Notes: a model not told the origin generated them from the letters alone. Shown: positions 7,550 to 15,653, counted from the stretch's first letter. The stretch: DNA of 27,172 nucleotides from JAWXUT01 sp044426075 (GCA_044426075.1 JAWXUT010000010.1:1-27172), one strand, 5' to 3'. Program-made: numbers and translations.

Positions 7550-8206
7550 TTAGTGTGCAAGCAAATAAGCAGATAACGAAGCAATGGTGCCCTCTATTGA
7601 TATGGGGTTGTATTGTGAAAGTTCTGCCGCGTCGCCAAAGCCATAAAGAACGCCGATGGCGGGAAGATTGTTTTCTGCTGCACCAATAAGGTCGTGCATT
7701 CTATCCCCTACCATAACGGTAGAATTGCAAGAGATGTCACAAGTTGCAATGGCGTGGGCGATTACCGCCCCTTTGTTGTTCCTTGAGCGGTCTTCTGTTG
7801 CGCCAACAATGTCGTCAAAATATTTGCTTAAGTCAAAGTGATCTAGTATTCTGCGTGCAAATATTTCTGGTTTGCTTGTTGCAATAATTAGTTTTTTGCC
7901 GCGCGCTTTTAGTGATGAAAGCATTTCTGGCACGCCAGCATACACTTCATTTTGATATAATCCTTTAACTGAAAAGTATTCTCGATATTTATCTACTGCA
8001 AGTTGCGACTTTTCGGGGTTGAATCCATAGAACTCTGCAAAGCTGTCAACTAGGGGTGGGCCAATAAATGGTATGAGCGAATCTAGGTCATCTACTGCTA
8101 TGCCAAAATGTGCTAGCGCGTAGGCAACAGAGGTTGTTATGCCAAGTTTTGGGTTTGTAAGTGTGCCGTCTAAATCAAAAAGTACGGTGTTATATATTTG
8201 TTCCAT
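7550..8206 (-). CDS. HAD-superfamily phosphatase (phosphoglycolate phosphatase-like)
   Basis: 218 aa HAD hydrolase of subfamily IA. Motif I is DLDGT (D11 nucleophile, D13 acid/base), motif II is ATSKPE (T110/S111) with K112 nearby, and motif IV is VGDRMHDL (D168, D172). A helical cap lies between residues 15 and 90. Relatives hydrolyse phosphoglycolate, pyrophosphate (PpaX) or sugar phosphates; the substrate cannot be read from sequence. The start codon at 8206 lies only 6 bases after the -10 box, leaving no room for a ribosome-binding site, so the message is probably leaderless. It is divergent from hsp20. Confidence 0.9.
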   Translation of the reverse strand: MEQIYNTVLFDLDGTLTNPKLGITTSVAYALAHFGIAVDDLDSLIPFIGPPLVDSFAEFYGFNPEKSQLAVDKYREYFSVKGLYQNEVYAGVPEMLSSLKARGKKLIIATSKPEIFARRILDHFDLSKYFDDIVGATEDRSRNNKGAVIAHAIATCDISCNSTVMVGDRMHDLIGAAENNLPAIGVLYGFGDAAELSQYNPISIEGTIASLSAYLLAH

Positions 8207-8212
8207 ACAGAT

Positions 8213-8241
8213 ATTATAGCATATTTAACACAAAACTGCAA
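8213..8241 (-). promoter_or_regulatory. Sigma-A promoter of the HAD phosphatase (leaderless)
   Basis: Minus strand: TTGCAG (8236-8241), 17-base spacer, TATAAT (8213-8218). The ATG follows after 6 bases, so transcription would start at or next to the A of the start codon. Confidence 0.75.
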
Positions 8242-8297
8242 AAAAATCGCAATACAATTGTCGGTGAAAAAATTTTTCAAAAAAAATAAAAATTCAC

Positions 8298-8325
8298 TTG
8301 ACAGCAAAAAATTTTGTGCTATAAT
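8298..8325 (+). promoter_or_regulatory. Sigma-A promoter of hsp20
   Basis: Perfect TTGACA (8298-8303) and TATAAT (8320-8325) with a 16-base spacer. The start of transcription is expected near 8332, inside the first CIRCE element, so a bound repressor would block it. Confidence 0.9.
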
Positions 8326-8329
8326 ATAA

Positions 8330-8356
8330 TTAGCAGTCGCACCTATAGAGTGCTAA
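8330..8356. promoter_or_regulatory. CIRCE operator 1 (HrcA-binding)
   Basis: TTAGCAGTC, nine bases, GAGTGCTAA: the CIRCE consensus (TTAGCACTC-N9-GAGTGCTAA) with one mismatch in the left arm. CIRCE is bound by the heat-shock repressor HrcA. It covers the predicted transcription start of hsp20. Confidence 0.92.
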
Positions 8357-8379
8357 CACTCGTATGATAAGAGTGCTAA
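8353..8379. promoter_or_regulatory. CIRCE operator 2, overlapping operator 1
   Basis: CTAACACTC, nine bases, GAGTGCTAA: right arm perfect, left arm 7 of 9. Its left arm shares CTAA (8353-8356) with the right arm of operator 1, so the pair forms a nested tandem of three GAGTGCTAA-like arms on a 23-base period. Confidence 0.8.
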
Positions 8380-8408
8380 CAAATACAAAACACAAGGAGT
8401 ATACAAAT

Positions 8409-8837
8409 ATGACAACATTAATTAGAAGGAACAATTTATTCAACCTAGATCCATTTAGCGAAATGGACAAATTTTTTAACAGAATTGATAGCAAGGCAGA
8501 TGTGGTATCCGCTATGAAGACAGATATCATTGAGGAAGAAAAAACCTATGCGCTAGAAATTGAACTTGCGGGCTTTGCCAAAGAGGATATTGACATTAAG
8601 CTTGAAAGGGGCTATGTAAAAGTAACTGCCAAGAAAGCTGAAAAAGACAACGCAATCAAAAAGGCGTACATTAGGCGCGAGCGTTTTGTTGGCACAATAA
8701 CCAGAAGCTATTATGTTGGGGAAGGCCTAGAGACAACTGACATCACTGCGGGCTTTGAAAATGGAATACTAAAAATAAGTTTCCCTAAAGAAGTGAGCGA
8801 AAAAGAAGAAGCAAAACAATCAATTAGTATTGGATAG
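8409..8837 (+). CDS. hsp20: Hsp20/alpha-crystallin small heat shock protein
   Basis: ATP-independent holdase that binds unfolding proteins. 142 aa. The alpha-crystallin domain spans about 36-127 (TDIIEEEKTYALEIELAGF to ENGILKISFPKE), and the C-terminus carries the I-x-I anchoring motif as ISI (139-141). The start is the ATG at 8409, after AAGGAG. An in-frame ATG at 8364 lies inside the CIRCE operator and is rejected. Regulation is directly visible: strong sigma-A promoter plus two CIRCE operators, so HrcA should repress it until heat stress. In Firmicutes CIRCE usually controls hrcA-grpE-dnaK and groES-groEL; use on hsp20 is less common. Confidence 0.95.
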   Translation: MTTLIRRNNLFNLDPFSEMDKFFNRIDSKADVVSAMKTDIIEEEKTYALEIELAGFAKEDIDIKLERGYVKVTAKKAEKDNAIKKAYIRRERFVGTITRSYYVGEGLETTDITAGFENGILKISFPKEVSEKEEAKQSISIG

Positions 8838-9135
8838 ATAATAACAACCCTGAAGTGAACCCTTCGGGTTAAATAAAAATTGCGGAACCCGTAAAGGGTT
8901 GATTTATTATTTGTTCGTGGTGCAAACAACGGCGTTTATATAAATTTATCTGCAATTCTTATTTAAATATGGATTGCGGGCGTCAGAGGACTAACGCCCC
9001 TACGATTATATGTGATTCACTCTTCACTCAACCCGCTCGCGGGTTCGCTGGTTTTGCCTTGCGATTTTATGTGATTCACTAACATATTATCAGAAAATCA
9101 GCTACTTCTTCACTCTTCACTATTACTTATTACTT
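8838..9135. repeat. Intergenic mosaic of short repeats and hairpins
   Basis: No gene seen. Two small hairpins follow hsp20 (AACCC-TTC-GGGTT at 8858-8870; AACCC-N5-GGGTT at 8886-8900) and may serve as a weak terminator. Then come three short blocks also found near 23611-23740 in the opposite orientation: a CCACG/AACGCCGTT block (about 8917-8946), a block with GGGCGT..ACGCCC hairpin (about 8977-9005), and a block with TTCACTATTACTTA (about 9103-9135). A 19-bp direct repeat containing ATGTGATTCACT occurs at 9003-9021 and 9062-9080, around a hairpin AACCCGC-TC-GCGGGTT (9030-9045). The order of blocks differs between the two sites. Confidence 0.75.
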
Positions 9136-9169
9136 AAAAAAGAGCGGGCACAAAGTGTCTGCTCTTTTT
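9136..9169 (-). terminator. Intrinsic terminator of the cysE-cysS-zinc ribbon unit
   Basis: AAAAAGAGC arms with a GC-rich middle pair across a short AAAG loop, and the leftward strand ends in a T run. The stem starts at the stop codon of the gene ending at 9168, so the termination signal is fused to the end of the reading frame. Confidence 0.88.
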
Positions 9170-9866
9170 ATATGTGGAACCAGCGTTGGAGTTCTTCAAG
9201 TACTCTCCTAAACCAAAGTATAATTGTTAGTAGCCCGACTATGGCACCAACACCGCCTACAATTATTGGAAGTAGGTTTGTGTCTAGCGGTTGTTTTATT
9301 ATTGCGTTGACTACAATGGTGGGCACTGTTGATAAAAATGCTGTTGCGATTAGTGTCATTAGGTGTATGCGTGGGCGCTTGATGTGGATTATAAGGTTCA
9401 CGCCTTCTGCAATCAGTGCGATTATGTATAATACGGGAAGCCCATATTCAAATACAAATACATTGTCAAAATCAAATAGCGCTTGTATCAGCACACAAAA
9501 TATACTTATAAATAGCGCTTGCGCCATTACTTTTTGGCTGAAGTGTTTGCTATTATGCAGCGTGCTTCTTATAAGGAAATAAAAATAAATAGCGCCCGCA
9601 AATACTAACAAAACATAGTGCACGCGCTTAAATATAACAAGCTCCACAATGGCTAGTATGGCGACTATAATACTTGCAACAAGTATATAAACTTTGTCGA
9701 ATACATTGGTCATAAGGAGCTTTGATGTTGCACGCGTGGGGAAAGCTTTTGGCAAACTGCGCAACTCTCTGTCGCTAGTTGTGCCACTAACCGCAAGGTT
9801 TGCGTGACACAGCGGGCAAACCTCACTGCGCCCAGCTATTGTAACCCCACAATGCACGCACTTCAT
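9168..9866 (-). CDS. Zinc-ribbon membrane protein (DUF6320-like)
   Basis: 232 aa. An N-terminal zinc ribbon CVHC..CPLC (C3, C6, C17, C20) is followed by about six membrane helices from residue 55 to 220. This layout resembles the DUF6320 family of Firmicutes; that match is from memory and the function is unknown. The ATG overlaps the cysS stop codon by one base (TAATG) and has no clear ribosome-binding site of its own, so it is probably translated by coupling to cysS. It is last in the unit, directly followed by the terminator. Confidence 0.8.
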   Translation of the reverse strand: MKCVHCGVTIAGRSEVCPLCHANLAVSGTTSDRELRSLPKAFPTRATSKLLMTNVFDKVYILVASIIVAILAIVELVIFKRVHYVLLVFAGAIYFYFLIRSTLHNSKHFSQKVMAQALFISIFCVLIQALFDFDNVFVFEYGLPVLYIIALIAEGVNLIIHIKRPRIHLMTLIATAFLSTVPTIVVNAIIKQPLDTNLLPIIVGGVGAIVGLLTIILWFRRVLEELQRWFHI

Positions 9867-11260
9867 TATTTTTTAATAGGTTCTACAACAACGCCGTTTT
9901 TGGTATCGATTATGTTGTATCCTTTGGCTGTTATTTGTGCCCTAACCGCATCAGCTTCGCTAAAGTTGCGGGCTAGTTTTGCGGCAGTTCTTTTTGCAAC
10001 AAGCTCTGCTATTTCTGCAGGAATCTCGCATTGCTCTACTTTTGGTGCTGGCAATTTATCTAATGATAGACCCAAAAACTTGTCGCACTCCATTGCGAAT
10101 GCGTAGATATCTGCGCTTTTGGGCTCCTTAATTGCGGTAAATAGTATACCTAAAGCAAGAGGAGCGTTCATATCATCTTCAACAGCATCTTTAAATTCTG
10201 CCATATATTTATTCAGCACTTCGCTAGGTGTTTTTGCAGAAGAAGCCTTGTGTGCAGCTAGTTGGGCAAGCAACCTTTCTCGACTGACTTTAGCCGCATC
10301 CATACCACTAAAGGTGAAGTTCAACTTTTTGCGATAGTGTGCGTTTAAGCAGAAAAAGCGGAAGTCCATTGCAGAATATCCCATATCTTCAAGCTGAGCA
10401 ATAGTGTAGGTGTTGCCTAAAGACTTGCTCATTTTGCCACCGTCTACAAGCATAAACTCGCCGTGCACCCAGTAGTTTACGGCTTGTTTTTTTGTTAGGG
10501 CTTCGTTTTGTGCAATTTCATTTTCGTGGTGTATTGGAATATGATCTACGCCGCCACTATGAATATCAAATACTTGACCCAAATATTTTTGGCTCATTGT
10601 GCTGCATTCTATGTGCCAACCTGGGTAACCTTTGCCCCAAGGGCTGTCCCACTGCATAATGTGAAGAGGGTCTGCCTTTTTCCAAAGTGCAAAGTCTGCG
10701 GGGTGGCGTTTTTCGCCGTTAACTTCAACGCGAGCGCCAGCGATTTGGTCTTCTAGATTAGCGCCGCTCAATTGCCCGTATTTTGGGAATTTTGCGATAT
10801 CAAAGTAGATGCCGTCGCTTGTCTCATAAGCATAGCCTTCCGCCTCTAGGGCTTGAACATACTTTATCATATCAGCGATATGGTCGGTTGCTTTTGCCAC
10901 TATTTCGGGCTTGCCGATGTTAAGTTTTTTAAGGTCATCAAAGAAAACCGCACTGTACATTTCTGCAAGTTCCCAAGGGGTTTTTTGTTGTTCGCGGCTA
11001 GCTTTAGCCATTTTATCTTCGCCGTCGTCGCTATCTGCCATAAGGTGGCCAACGTCGGTTATGTTTAAAACGCCTTTAATTTTGTATCCGCTAAGTTTAA
11101 GTGCACGGCGTGCCAAATCCATAAACACGTATGTGCGTAAATTGCCGATGTGCGCATAGCTGTAAACGGTTGGTCCGCAAGAGTACATAGTAACTGTTTT
11201 GGTGTTTATTGGCGTAAATTCTTCTTTTTGTCTGTGTAAAGTGTTGAAAAGTTTTAACAT
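9866..11260 (-). CDS. cysS: Cysteinyl-tRNA synthetase
   Basis: Class I synthetase charging tRNA-Cys. 464 aa, normal length. HIGH box HIGN (37-40), KMSKS (276-280), and zinc site C28, C219, H244, E248 in the contexts SCGPTVY, GWHIECS and HHENE. The C-terminal helical and anticodon-binding parts are complete. It follows cysE by 37 bases, a pairing found widely in Firmicutes that couples cysteine synthesis to its use in translation. The normal next genes mrnC, rlmB and sigH are 4 kb upstream on the same strand rather than downstream. Confidence 0.97.
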   Translation of the reverse strand: MLKLFNTLHRQKEEFTPINTKTVTMYSCGPTVYSYAHIGNLRTYVFMDLARRALKLSGYKIKGVLNITDVGHLMADSDDGEDKMAKASREQQKTPWELAEMYSAVFFDDLKKLNIGKPEIVAKATDHIADMIKYVQALEAEGYAYETSDGIYFDIAKFPKYGQLSGANLEDQIAGARVEVNGEKRHPADFALWKKADPLHIMQWDSPWGKGYPGWHIECSTMSQKYLGQVFDIHSGGVDHIPIHHENEIAQNEALTKKQAVNYWVHGEFMLVDGGKMSKSLGNTYTIAQLEDMGYSAMDFRFFCLNAHYRKKLNFTFSGMDAAKVSRERLLAQLAAHKASSAKTPSEVLNKYMAEFKDAVEDDMNAPLALGILFTAIKEPKSADIYAFAMECDKFLGLSLDKLPAPKVEQCEIPAEIAELVAKRTAAKLARNFSEADAVRAQITAKGYNIIDTKNGVVVEPIKK

Positions 11261-11297
11261 AGTGTGTCCTTTTAGTTGCGTTAATTGAGTAATATAT

Positions 11298-11966
11298 CTA
11301 TTCTATAATGTCATCATCAGCTAAGGTAATAGAATACCTGCAAGCTTTAATGTCCAGTTGTTCTTCTAGGTCTGTGAGCCTTTTGTTTACGCGTGTTAAT
11401 TCTTCAAGAATAGGGTCTGGAAGTTTTTGATCCATATCGGTAAACTTTTCGCCGTGTTGCCTAACAATTCTGCCGGGCACGCCCACTACTGTGCAATGTG
11501 GTGGAATATCTTTTAATACCACAGAACCTGCGCCTATTTTGCTACCTTCGCCGATAACAACTGCGCCTAATACTTTTGCACCAGCCGATATCATTACGTT
11601 GTTGTGAACAGTGGGGTGGCGTTTGCCAGTTTCTTTACCAGTTCCGCCAAGCGTGACGCCTTGATAAAGGGTAACATTGTCGCCAATCTCGGTAGTTTCG
11701 CCTATAACAACGCCACTGCCGTGGTCAATAAACAGCCCTTTGCCAATGGTGGCTGCGGGGTGAATTTCTATGCCGGTGATGCGGGCTGCGCGTGTTGATA
11801 TCAACCTTGCTAATAGCTTGAAGTTGCGTTTGTATAGCGCATTTGCCACTCTGTAGCGCATTAGTGCCTTTATTCCGCCATAAGTTAAAAGCACCTCAAA
11901 GCGACTGCGCGCGGCGGGATCTTTTGTCATAACGGTATTTAGGTCACTTTTTATTTCTTTAAACAT
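11298..11966 (-). CDS. cysE: Serine O-acetyltransferase
   Basis: Transfers acetyl from acetyl-CoA to L-serine, the first step of cysteine synthesis. 222 aa, the short CysE/EpsC type. An N-terminal helical part is followed by a left-handed beta helix of hexapeptide repeats (IGKGLFIDHGSGVVIGE). The catalytic pair D81/H82 and H117 are in normal contexts, with a C-terminal VPGRIVRQ tail. CGGAG precedes the ATG. A leader with a small terminator-like hairpin lies upstream, and cysS follows. Confidence 0.96.
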   Translation of the reverse strand: MFKEIKSDLNTVMTKDPAARSRFEVLLTYGGIKALMRYRVANALYKRNFKLLARLISTRAARITGIEIHPAATIGKGLFIDHGSGVVIGETTEIGDNVTLYQGVTLGGTGKETGKRHPTVHNNVMISAGAKVLGAVVIGEGSKIGAGSVVLKDIPPHCTVVGVPGRIVRQHGEKFTDMDQKLPDPILEELTRVNKRLTDLEEQLDIKACRYSITLADDDIIE

Positions 11967-12024
11967 TGTTCTCCGTGTTGCTGCAACTTATAAATCTTTT
12001 TACGATGTGCAGTTTTTATATTAC

Positions 12025-12049
12025 AAAAGGGCTGTAGAATAAAGCCCTT
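12025..12049 (-). terminator. Terminator-like hairpin in the cysE leader (possible attenuator)
   Basis: On the minus strand AAGGGCT (12049-12043) pairs with AGCCCTT (12033-12027) over a 9-base loop, followed by TTTTGTAA. It stands about 60 bases before the cysE start and after a leader with other possible stems (CTACA/TGTAG; a GATATT-containing pair). It could be a weak attenuator. There is no T-box sequence, so it is not a classical tRNA-Cys switch. Confidence 0.45.
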
Positions 12050-12168
12050 GTTAAGCGACGGGCATAACGCAATATCTTTTTGTAGAGCACTGTTTTGCAA
12101 ACATTTTTAACTGTACAAAACTTGCCTTAATAAAACGATATTCCGCTACATCCCCTTTAGCTTATACT

Positions 12169-12198
12169 ATTTTACGCTAACCTATCCACAGTTGTGAA
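12169..12198 (-). promoter_or_regulatory. Candidate cysE promoter
   Basis: Minus strand: TTCACA (12193-12198), 18-base spacer, TAAAAT (12169-12174). The -35 lies inside the inverted DnaA-box-like palindrome. This is a moderate match, with about 200 bases of leader before cysE. Confidence 0.4.
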
Positions 12199-12202
12199 TA
12201 GG
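12181..12202. promoter_or_regulatory. Inverted pair of DnaA-box-like sequences
   Basis: CTATCCACA (12182-12190) and, on the other strand, CTATTCACA (12193-12201) face each other with 2 bases between them. Each matches the DnaA box TTATNCACA at 8 of 9 positions. Together they form a 22-bp palindrome with one mismatched pair. It might bind DnaA, another dyad-binding regulator, or only form a hairpin after the membrane protein gene. Confidence 0.45.
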
Positions 12203-12223
12203 AGAGAAATTTGATGATACAAA

Positions 12224-13714
12224 TTATTTTTTAACCTTTTGTGAAGCCTTGGCTTTTTGGGCTTTTTGTGCTTTTTTAGCAGCCTTAGCTTGTTTGGCTT
12301 GTTCTTTTGCCCTTTTTTCTTTTGCTTTTTGGATATCCTTTGGTTCCATTATTGAAGAAGGAACTGGGTCGCCCGCTCTGGTTGGATGAATTTGACCTGG
12401 GAAGGTGTGAGGTTTGTTGCCCTTAGGAACATAGCGCACAAGTTTTTTGCTCTTATTATGGAACAATTTTGGCAAGATAAGCACTACAAGTGGAATTATC
12501 AAGTAAAGCGCAAAAAGCAAACTGAATGTGATTGTTGATGTGTTTGTATCGCTAACTGTGATAAATGTTGACCAAGATGTGCCAAAGTAATTGCTGAAGC
12601 AAGCGGATATATTGGCCATATCCAGCACTTCAATTTCTAGCAATGCGGGCAAAACAAGTGTCAACGCGCCTGTAATCAGTATGAGTATTGGCATAGCGTG
12701 CAATCTTCTTGTAGTAAAACTGAATAATCTACCTATATTCATTAATAATTCGATTATAGCAAAAATAATCATTAAACATAGGCAAATAATGGTGCCATAT
12801 GTAGCAATTATGCGCACAAGAGCCGCCCAATCGTAGTCGCCATTGATATCTTTTTCAAACACCAAGTTATCTTCATTGGTGCTTATATATTTGTAGTAAT
12901 ACCAGCTTCTGCCGTCCATACTCTCGAGGTCTTCAATAAAATCAAGCCTTGTATCGCTTAAGAAAGACATACGGAACACCGCTCTGATAACCTCAATAGT
13001 AGAAACATTAATGGTGTTCATGCCAAGGTCGGCAGCAAGATAAACGTAGTCGGGAGTTTTTCCACTTTCGTCAACATAAAGTGTGCCATAGGCAATAGCT
13101 TCTTCTTCATTTGTAAAAGTGCCGCTAGGCCAGTCACCGTCATTAGGAACATAAAAGTCGTCTTCGCCCTCAGAAATTTTAAAGTAGGCAATGGAATCAA
13201 GCGTTAATCTGCTATCTGAATTAAATTCAAGTTGATAACTGAATGCATCCAAAACGTCTGTGGTTAAAAATGAACCGCAAACTGCCAAGAATAAAAACAC
13301 TCCGATAAGAATCAAGCTGATTAATGGAACTGATGTGCCATAATAACGTGATTTTGCAAAATATTTATCATAATCGAAGTTTATATCTGCATAAGAATCG
13401 GCATATCTGTCATTTGACGCGCCAGACTTCGATTTAGCTGAAGTGGATAAACCTTGTCTGTAAACCTTAGCGGATGCAAGTTCTGCTGCAAGAATATTGT
13501 TGTCGTAATCGCCACTTTTCACTTTTCTGTACATTGCTTTGTAGCGGTCTCTCAACCCGTGCAAATGATGCCTTTCCATTGGCGATTCAGCATCTTTAAT
13601 CTCATACTTCAACTCACCTATTTTGCGATGCAAAAGGTCAATAAGCACAGCCTCATCTCGCTCCGTCCACGAAGCGTTGAACATCTGATGTTGTGTAATC
13701 TTGTTTTGAGCCAT
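12224..13714 (-). CDS. Hypothetical membrane protein with large extracytoplasmic domain and lysine/alanine-rich tail, 496 aa
   Basis: Family not recognised. A charged cytoplasmic part (1-130) has a helical, coiled-coil-like stretch (about 15-65). It is followed by one membrane helix (about 131-152), a roughly 145-residue acidic outside domain rich in D, S and Y, and then three more helices (about 298-322, 342-365 and 400-425). The tail (450-496) is a run of K, A and Q repeats, probably disordered and basic. GGAAGGAAGG precedes the ATG and a clean promoter lies at 13768. It appears monocistronic, without a strong terminator before the cysE leader. The basic tail could contact nucleic acid or the membrane surface; no enzymatic motif was seen. 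Confidence 0.8.
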   Translation of the reverse strand: MAQNKITQHQMFNASWTERDEAVLIDLLHRKIGELKYEIKDAESPMERHHLHGLRDRYKAMYRKVKSGDYDNNILAAELASAKVYRQGLSTSAKSKSGASNDRYADSYADINFDYDKYFAKSRYYGTSVPLISLILIGVFLFLAVCGSFLTTDVLDAFSYQLEFNSDSRLTLDSIAYFKISEGEDDFYVPNDGDWPSGTFTNEEEAIAYGTLYVDESGKTPDYVYLAADLGMNTINVSTIEVIRAVFRMSFLSDTRLDFIEDLESMDGRSWYYYKYISTNEDNLVFEKDINGDYDWAALVRIIATYGTIICLCLMIIFAIIELLMNIGRLFSFTTRRLHAMPILILITGALTLVLPALLEIEVLDMANISACFSNYFGTSWSTFITVSDTNTSTITFSLLFALYLIIPLVVLILPKLFHNKSKKLVRYVPKGNKPHTFPGQIHPTRAGDPVPSSIMEPKDIQKAKEKRAKEQAKQAKAAKKAQKAQKAKASQKVKK

Positions 13715-13767
13715 ATTCCTTCCTTCCTCTCTTGCCGCAGCAAATACTACGACACCTTAATATTAAC

Positions 13768-13796
13768 ATTATATATCTAAATACTATAAATATCAA
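13768..13796 (-). promoter_or_regulatory. Sigma-A promoter of the 496-aa membrane protein
   Basis: Minus strand: TTGATA (13791-13796), 17-base spacer, TATAAT (13768-13773). Predicted transcript start near 13761, leaving a leader of about 47 bases. Confidence 0.8.
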
Positions 13797-13878
13797 GTAC
13801 TAAAATAAAAAAAGTTATTATTTATATATAGTATTTTTTCTGAGGTGAATAAAAACGCCAAAAACACCCAAAAAACGC

Positions 13879-13915
13879 AAAAAAACAACGCCCGTAATTT
13901 ACGAGCGCCATTGTT
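13879..13915 (-). terminator. Intrinsic terminator of mrnC-rlmB-sigH-ychF
   Basis: Reading leftward, AACAA..CGCTCGTAA pairs with TTACGGGCG..TTGTT around a short loop, with a small bulge. Seven T follow (13885-13879). It begins about 26 bases after the ychF stop codon. Confidence 0.85.
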
Positions 13916-13940
13916 AATTTTTGTAAAATTGTATTGTTTT

Positions 13941-15026
13941 TTAAACATTGAAGCGGAAAAGTATTACGTCACCTTCTTGCACAACATATTCTTTGCCCTC
14001 ACTGCGCAACTTGCCGCGTTCTTTTGCGGTTGCATAATTGCCACACTCTAATAGCGTTGCGTAATTAATTACTTCTGCACGGATAAATCCTCTCTCAAAA
14101 TCGGTGTGTATTTTGCCCGCCGCTTGTGGTGCCTTAAAGCCCATCGGAATTGTCCACGCGCGTGTCTCTTTTTCGCCCGCCGTTAAGTAACTCATTAGCC
14201 CTAGCAAGTTGTATGAACTGGTTACTAATTTGTCAAGACCACTTTCGCTAACGCCCATTTCTTCCATAAAAATTTCTTTGTCTTCTGCTGGCAAACTCGC
14301 AAGCTCCGACTCAAGTTGAGCTGACAATGCGATAACCTCACTGCCTTCTTTTTCGGCATATGCGCGCACCTTTTGAACTAGGCTGTTATTTTCATCTCCG
14401 CCTTCTTCAATATTTGCGCAATATATCGTTTTCTTTTTGGTTAAAAGATACAAGCTGTCTACAAATTCCTCTTCTTCTTTTGTGAGTTTTGTTGCACGTG
14501 CTGGCAAGCCTTCTTCCAATACTTTTAGTACTTTTTGCAATATCTCAAGCTCTACAAAACTCTGTGGATTGCCGCTTTTTGTTGCTTGCTTTGTTTTATC
14601 AATTCTGCGACTTAGGGTATCCATATCACTTAGTATGAGTTCCAAATTAATGGTTTCTATGTCTCTAATTGGGTCGATGTCGCCGTCAACGTGAGTGATG
14701 TTTTCATCTTCAAAACACCTTACAACTTCAACCACTGCATCAACTTCTCTTATGTGGGATAAAAATTTATTTCCTAATCCTTCGCCCTTGCTTGCGCCTC
14801 TAACTAGCCCCGCAATATCCACGAACTCTATAGTTGCGTGCACTATTTTTTTGCAGTTGTAAAGTGCGGCTAATTGATACAATCTTTCGTCTGGAACTGC
14901 AACAACACCCACATTTGGTTCAATTGTGCAAAAGGGATAATTTGCCGCTTCTGCGCCCGCTTGTGTGATTGCGTTAAACAACGTGCTCTTGCCTACATTT
15001 GGTAGTCCTACTATGCCTAGTTTCAT
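13941..15026 (-). CDS. ychF: YchF/Obg-family ATPase (redox/ribosome-associated)
   Basis: Universal P-loop NTPase of the Obg group that prefers ATP to GTP and binds ribosomes. 361 aa, standard length. P-loop GLPNVGKST (7-15), switch region DIAGLVRGASKGEGLGN, and a C-terminal TGS domain ending KEYVVQEGDVILFRFNV. The start is immediately after the sigH stop codon, with GAGGAG in the end of sigH serving as ribosome-binding site, so translation is coupled. It is last in the leftward operon. Confidence 0.96.
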   Translation of the reverse strand: MKLGIVGLPNVGKSTLFNAITQAGAEAANYPFCTIEPNVGVVAVPDERLYQLAALYNCKKIVHATIEFVDIAGLVRGASKGEGLGNKFLSHIREVDAVVEVVRCFEDENITHVDGDIDPIRDIETINLELILSDMDTLSRRIDKTKQATKSGNPQSFVELEILQKVLKVLEEGLPARATKLTKEEEEFVDSLYLLTKKKTIYCANIEEGGDENNSLVQKVRAYAEKEGSEVIALSAQLESELASLPAEDKEIFMEEMGVSESGLDKLVTSSYNLLGLMSYLTAGEKETRAWTIPMGFKAPQAAGKIHTDFERGFIRAEVINYATLLECGNYATAKERGKLRSEGKEYVVQEGDVILFRFNV

Positions 15027-15653
15027 CTATTCTCCTCGTAGCTTTGCAAATTTTGCTTCAGCCTTTTTGATTTTTGATTTTGTTGATGTTATTATATTAT
15101 CTATATTTTTAGTGGTTTTGTTGGTTTTTTCTGCTATATCTTTATATGAATATCCTTCAATATACAACCTTACAACTTCCATTTGCGGGGCGGTTATAAG
15201 TGTGGATAATATGGCATAAAACTCCTCGCGTTTCTCATTTTCGCCATACATAGTGATTGCGTCAATGTCATCAACTGCAAAACTTTGTTCGGCGCTGCTT
15301 GTTGTTGTTTCGGCGTGGCGGATTGCTTCATTTAGTATCATATTATTTAATGAACTCACTTTACGAAGCGCGTCTTTTATGCTGTTATTAACGCAGTTGT
15401 ATGCGTGGGTGGAAAAACTTGCTCCGCTCTCTTCACGATAACTGGTTATGGCTTTCAATAAACCGATAGTGCCTTCTTGAATAATGTCGTCACGGTCGCC
15501 CCCGCACACCATAAAATAGTTGCGAACCACACGTAAAACCAATCCTTTATATTGCAAAATCAAGCTCTCTAGCGCGTGCTGATCACCAGTTTGCGCAAGC
15601 TTTAACAGTGCAATTTCTTTATCTTTTGAATTTACGTTGTCTGATTGCTTCAT
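15027..15653 (-). CDS. sigH: Sigma-70 family factor, SigH (Spo0H)-like
   Basis: 208 aa. Region 2 spans about 25-97, with DDIIQEGTIGLLKAI (core-binding helix) and FSTHAYNCVNNSIKDALR (-10 recognition). Region 4 spans about 150-200, with YSYKDIAEKTNKTTKNIDN as helix-turn-helix. Length and position after rlmB fit SigH, which drives transition-state, competence and early sporulation genes in Bacillus and Clostridia. Whether this organism sporulates cannot be told. The gene overlaps the end of rlmB by 35 bases; GGGAG about 9 bases before the ATG supports the start. I saw no yacP (rae1) homologue between rlmB and sigH, where Bacillus has one. Confidence 0.88.
   Translation of the reverse strand: MKQSDNVNSKDKEIALLKLAQTGDQHALESLILQYKGLVLRVVRNYFMVCGGDRDDIIQEGTIGLLKAITSYREESGASFSTHAYNCVNNSIKDALRKVSSLNNMILNEAIRHAETTTSSAEQSFAVDDIDAITMYGENEKREEFYAILSTLITAPQMEVVRLYIEGYSYKDIAEKTNKTTKNIDNIITSTKSKIKKAEAKFAKLRGE

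Noticed and set aside
9172..11159. Several rightward frames of 70-136 aa opposite cysS and the zinc-ribbon gene
   Set aside because: They are mirror frames of well-recognised genes, without ribosome-binding sites or protein-like composition.
11967..12200. T-box riboswitch in front of cysE-cysS
   Set aside because: The conserved T-box bulge sequence (AGGGTGGnACCGCG) is absent.
14489..14504. Further parS site in ychF
   Set aside because: TGTTGCACGTG gives only the left half and core; the right half does not match.
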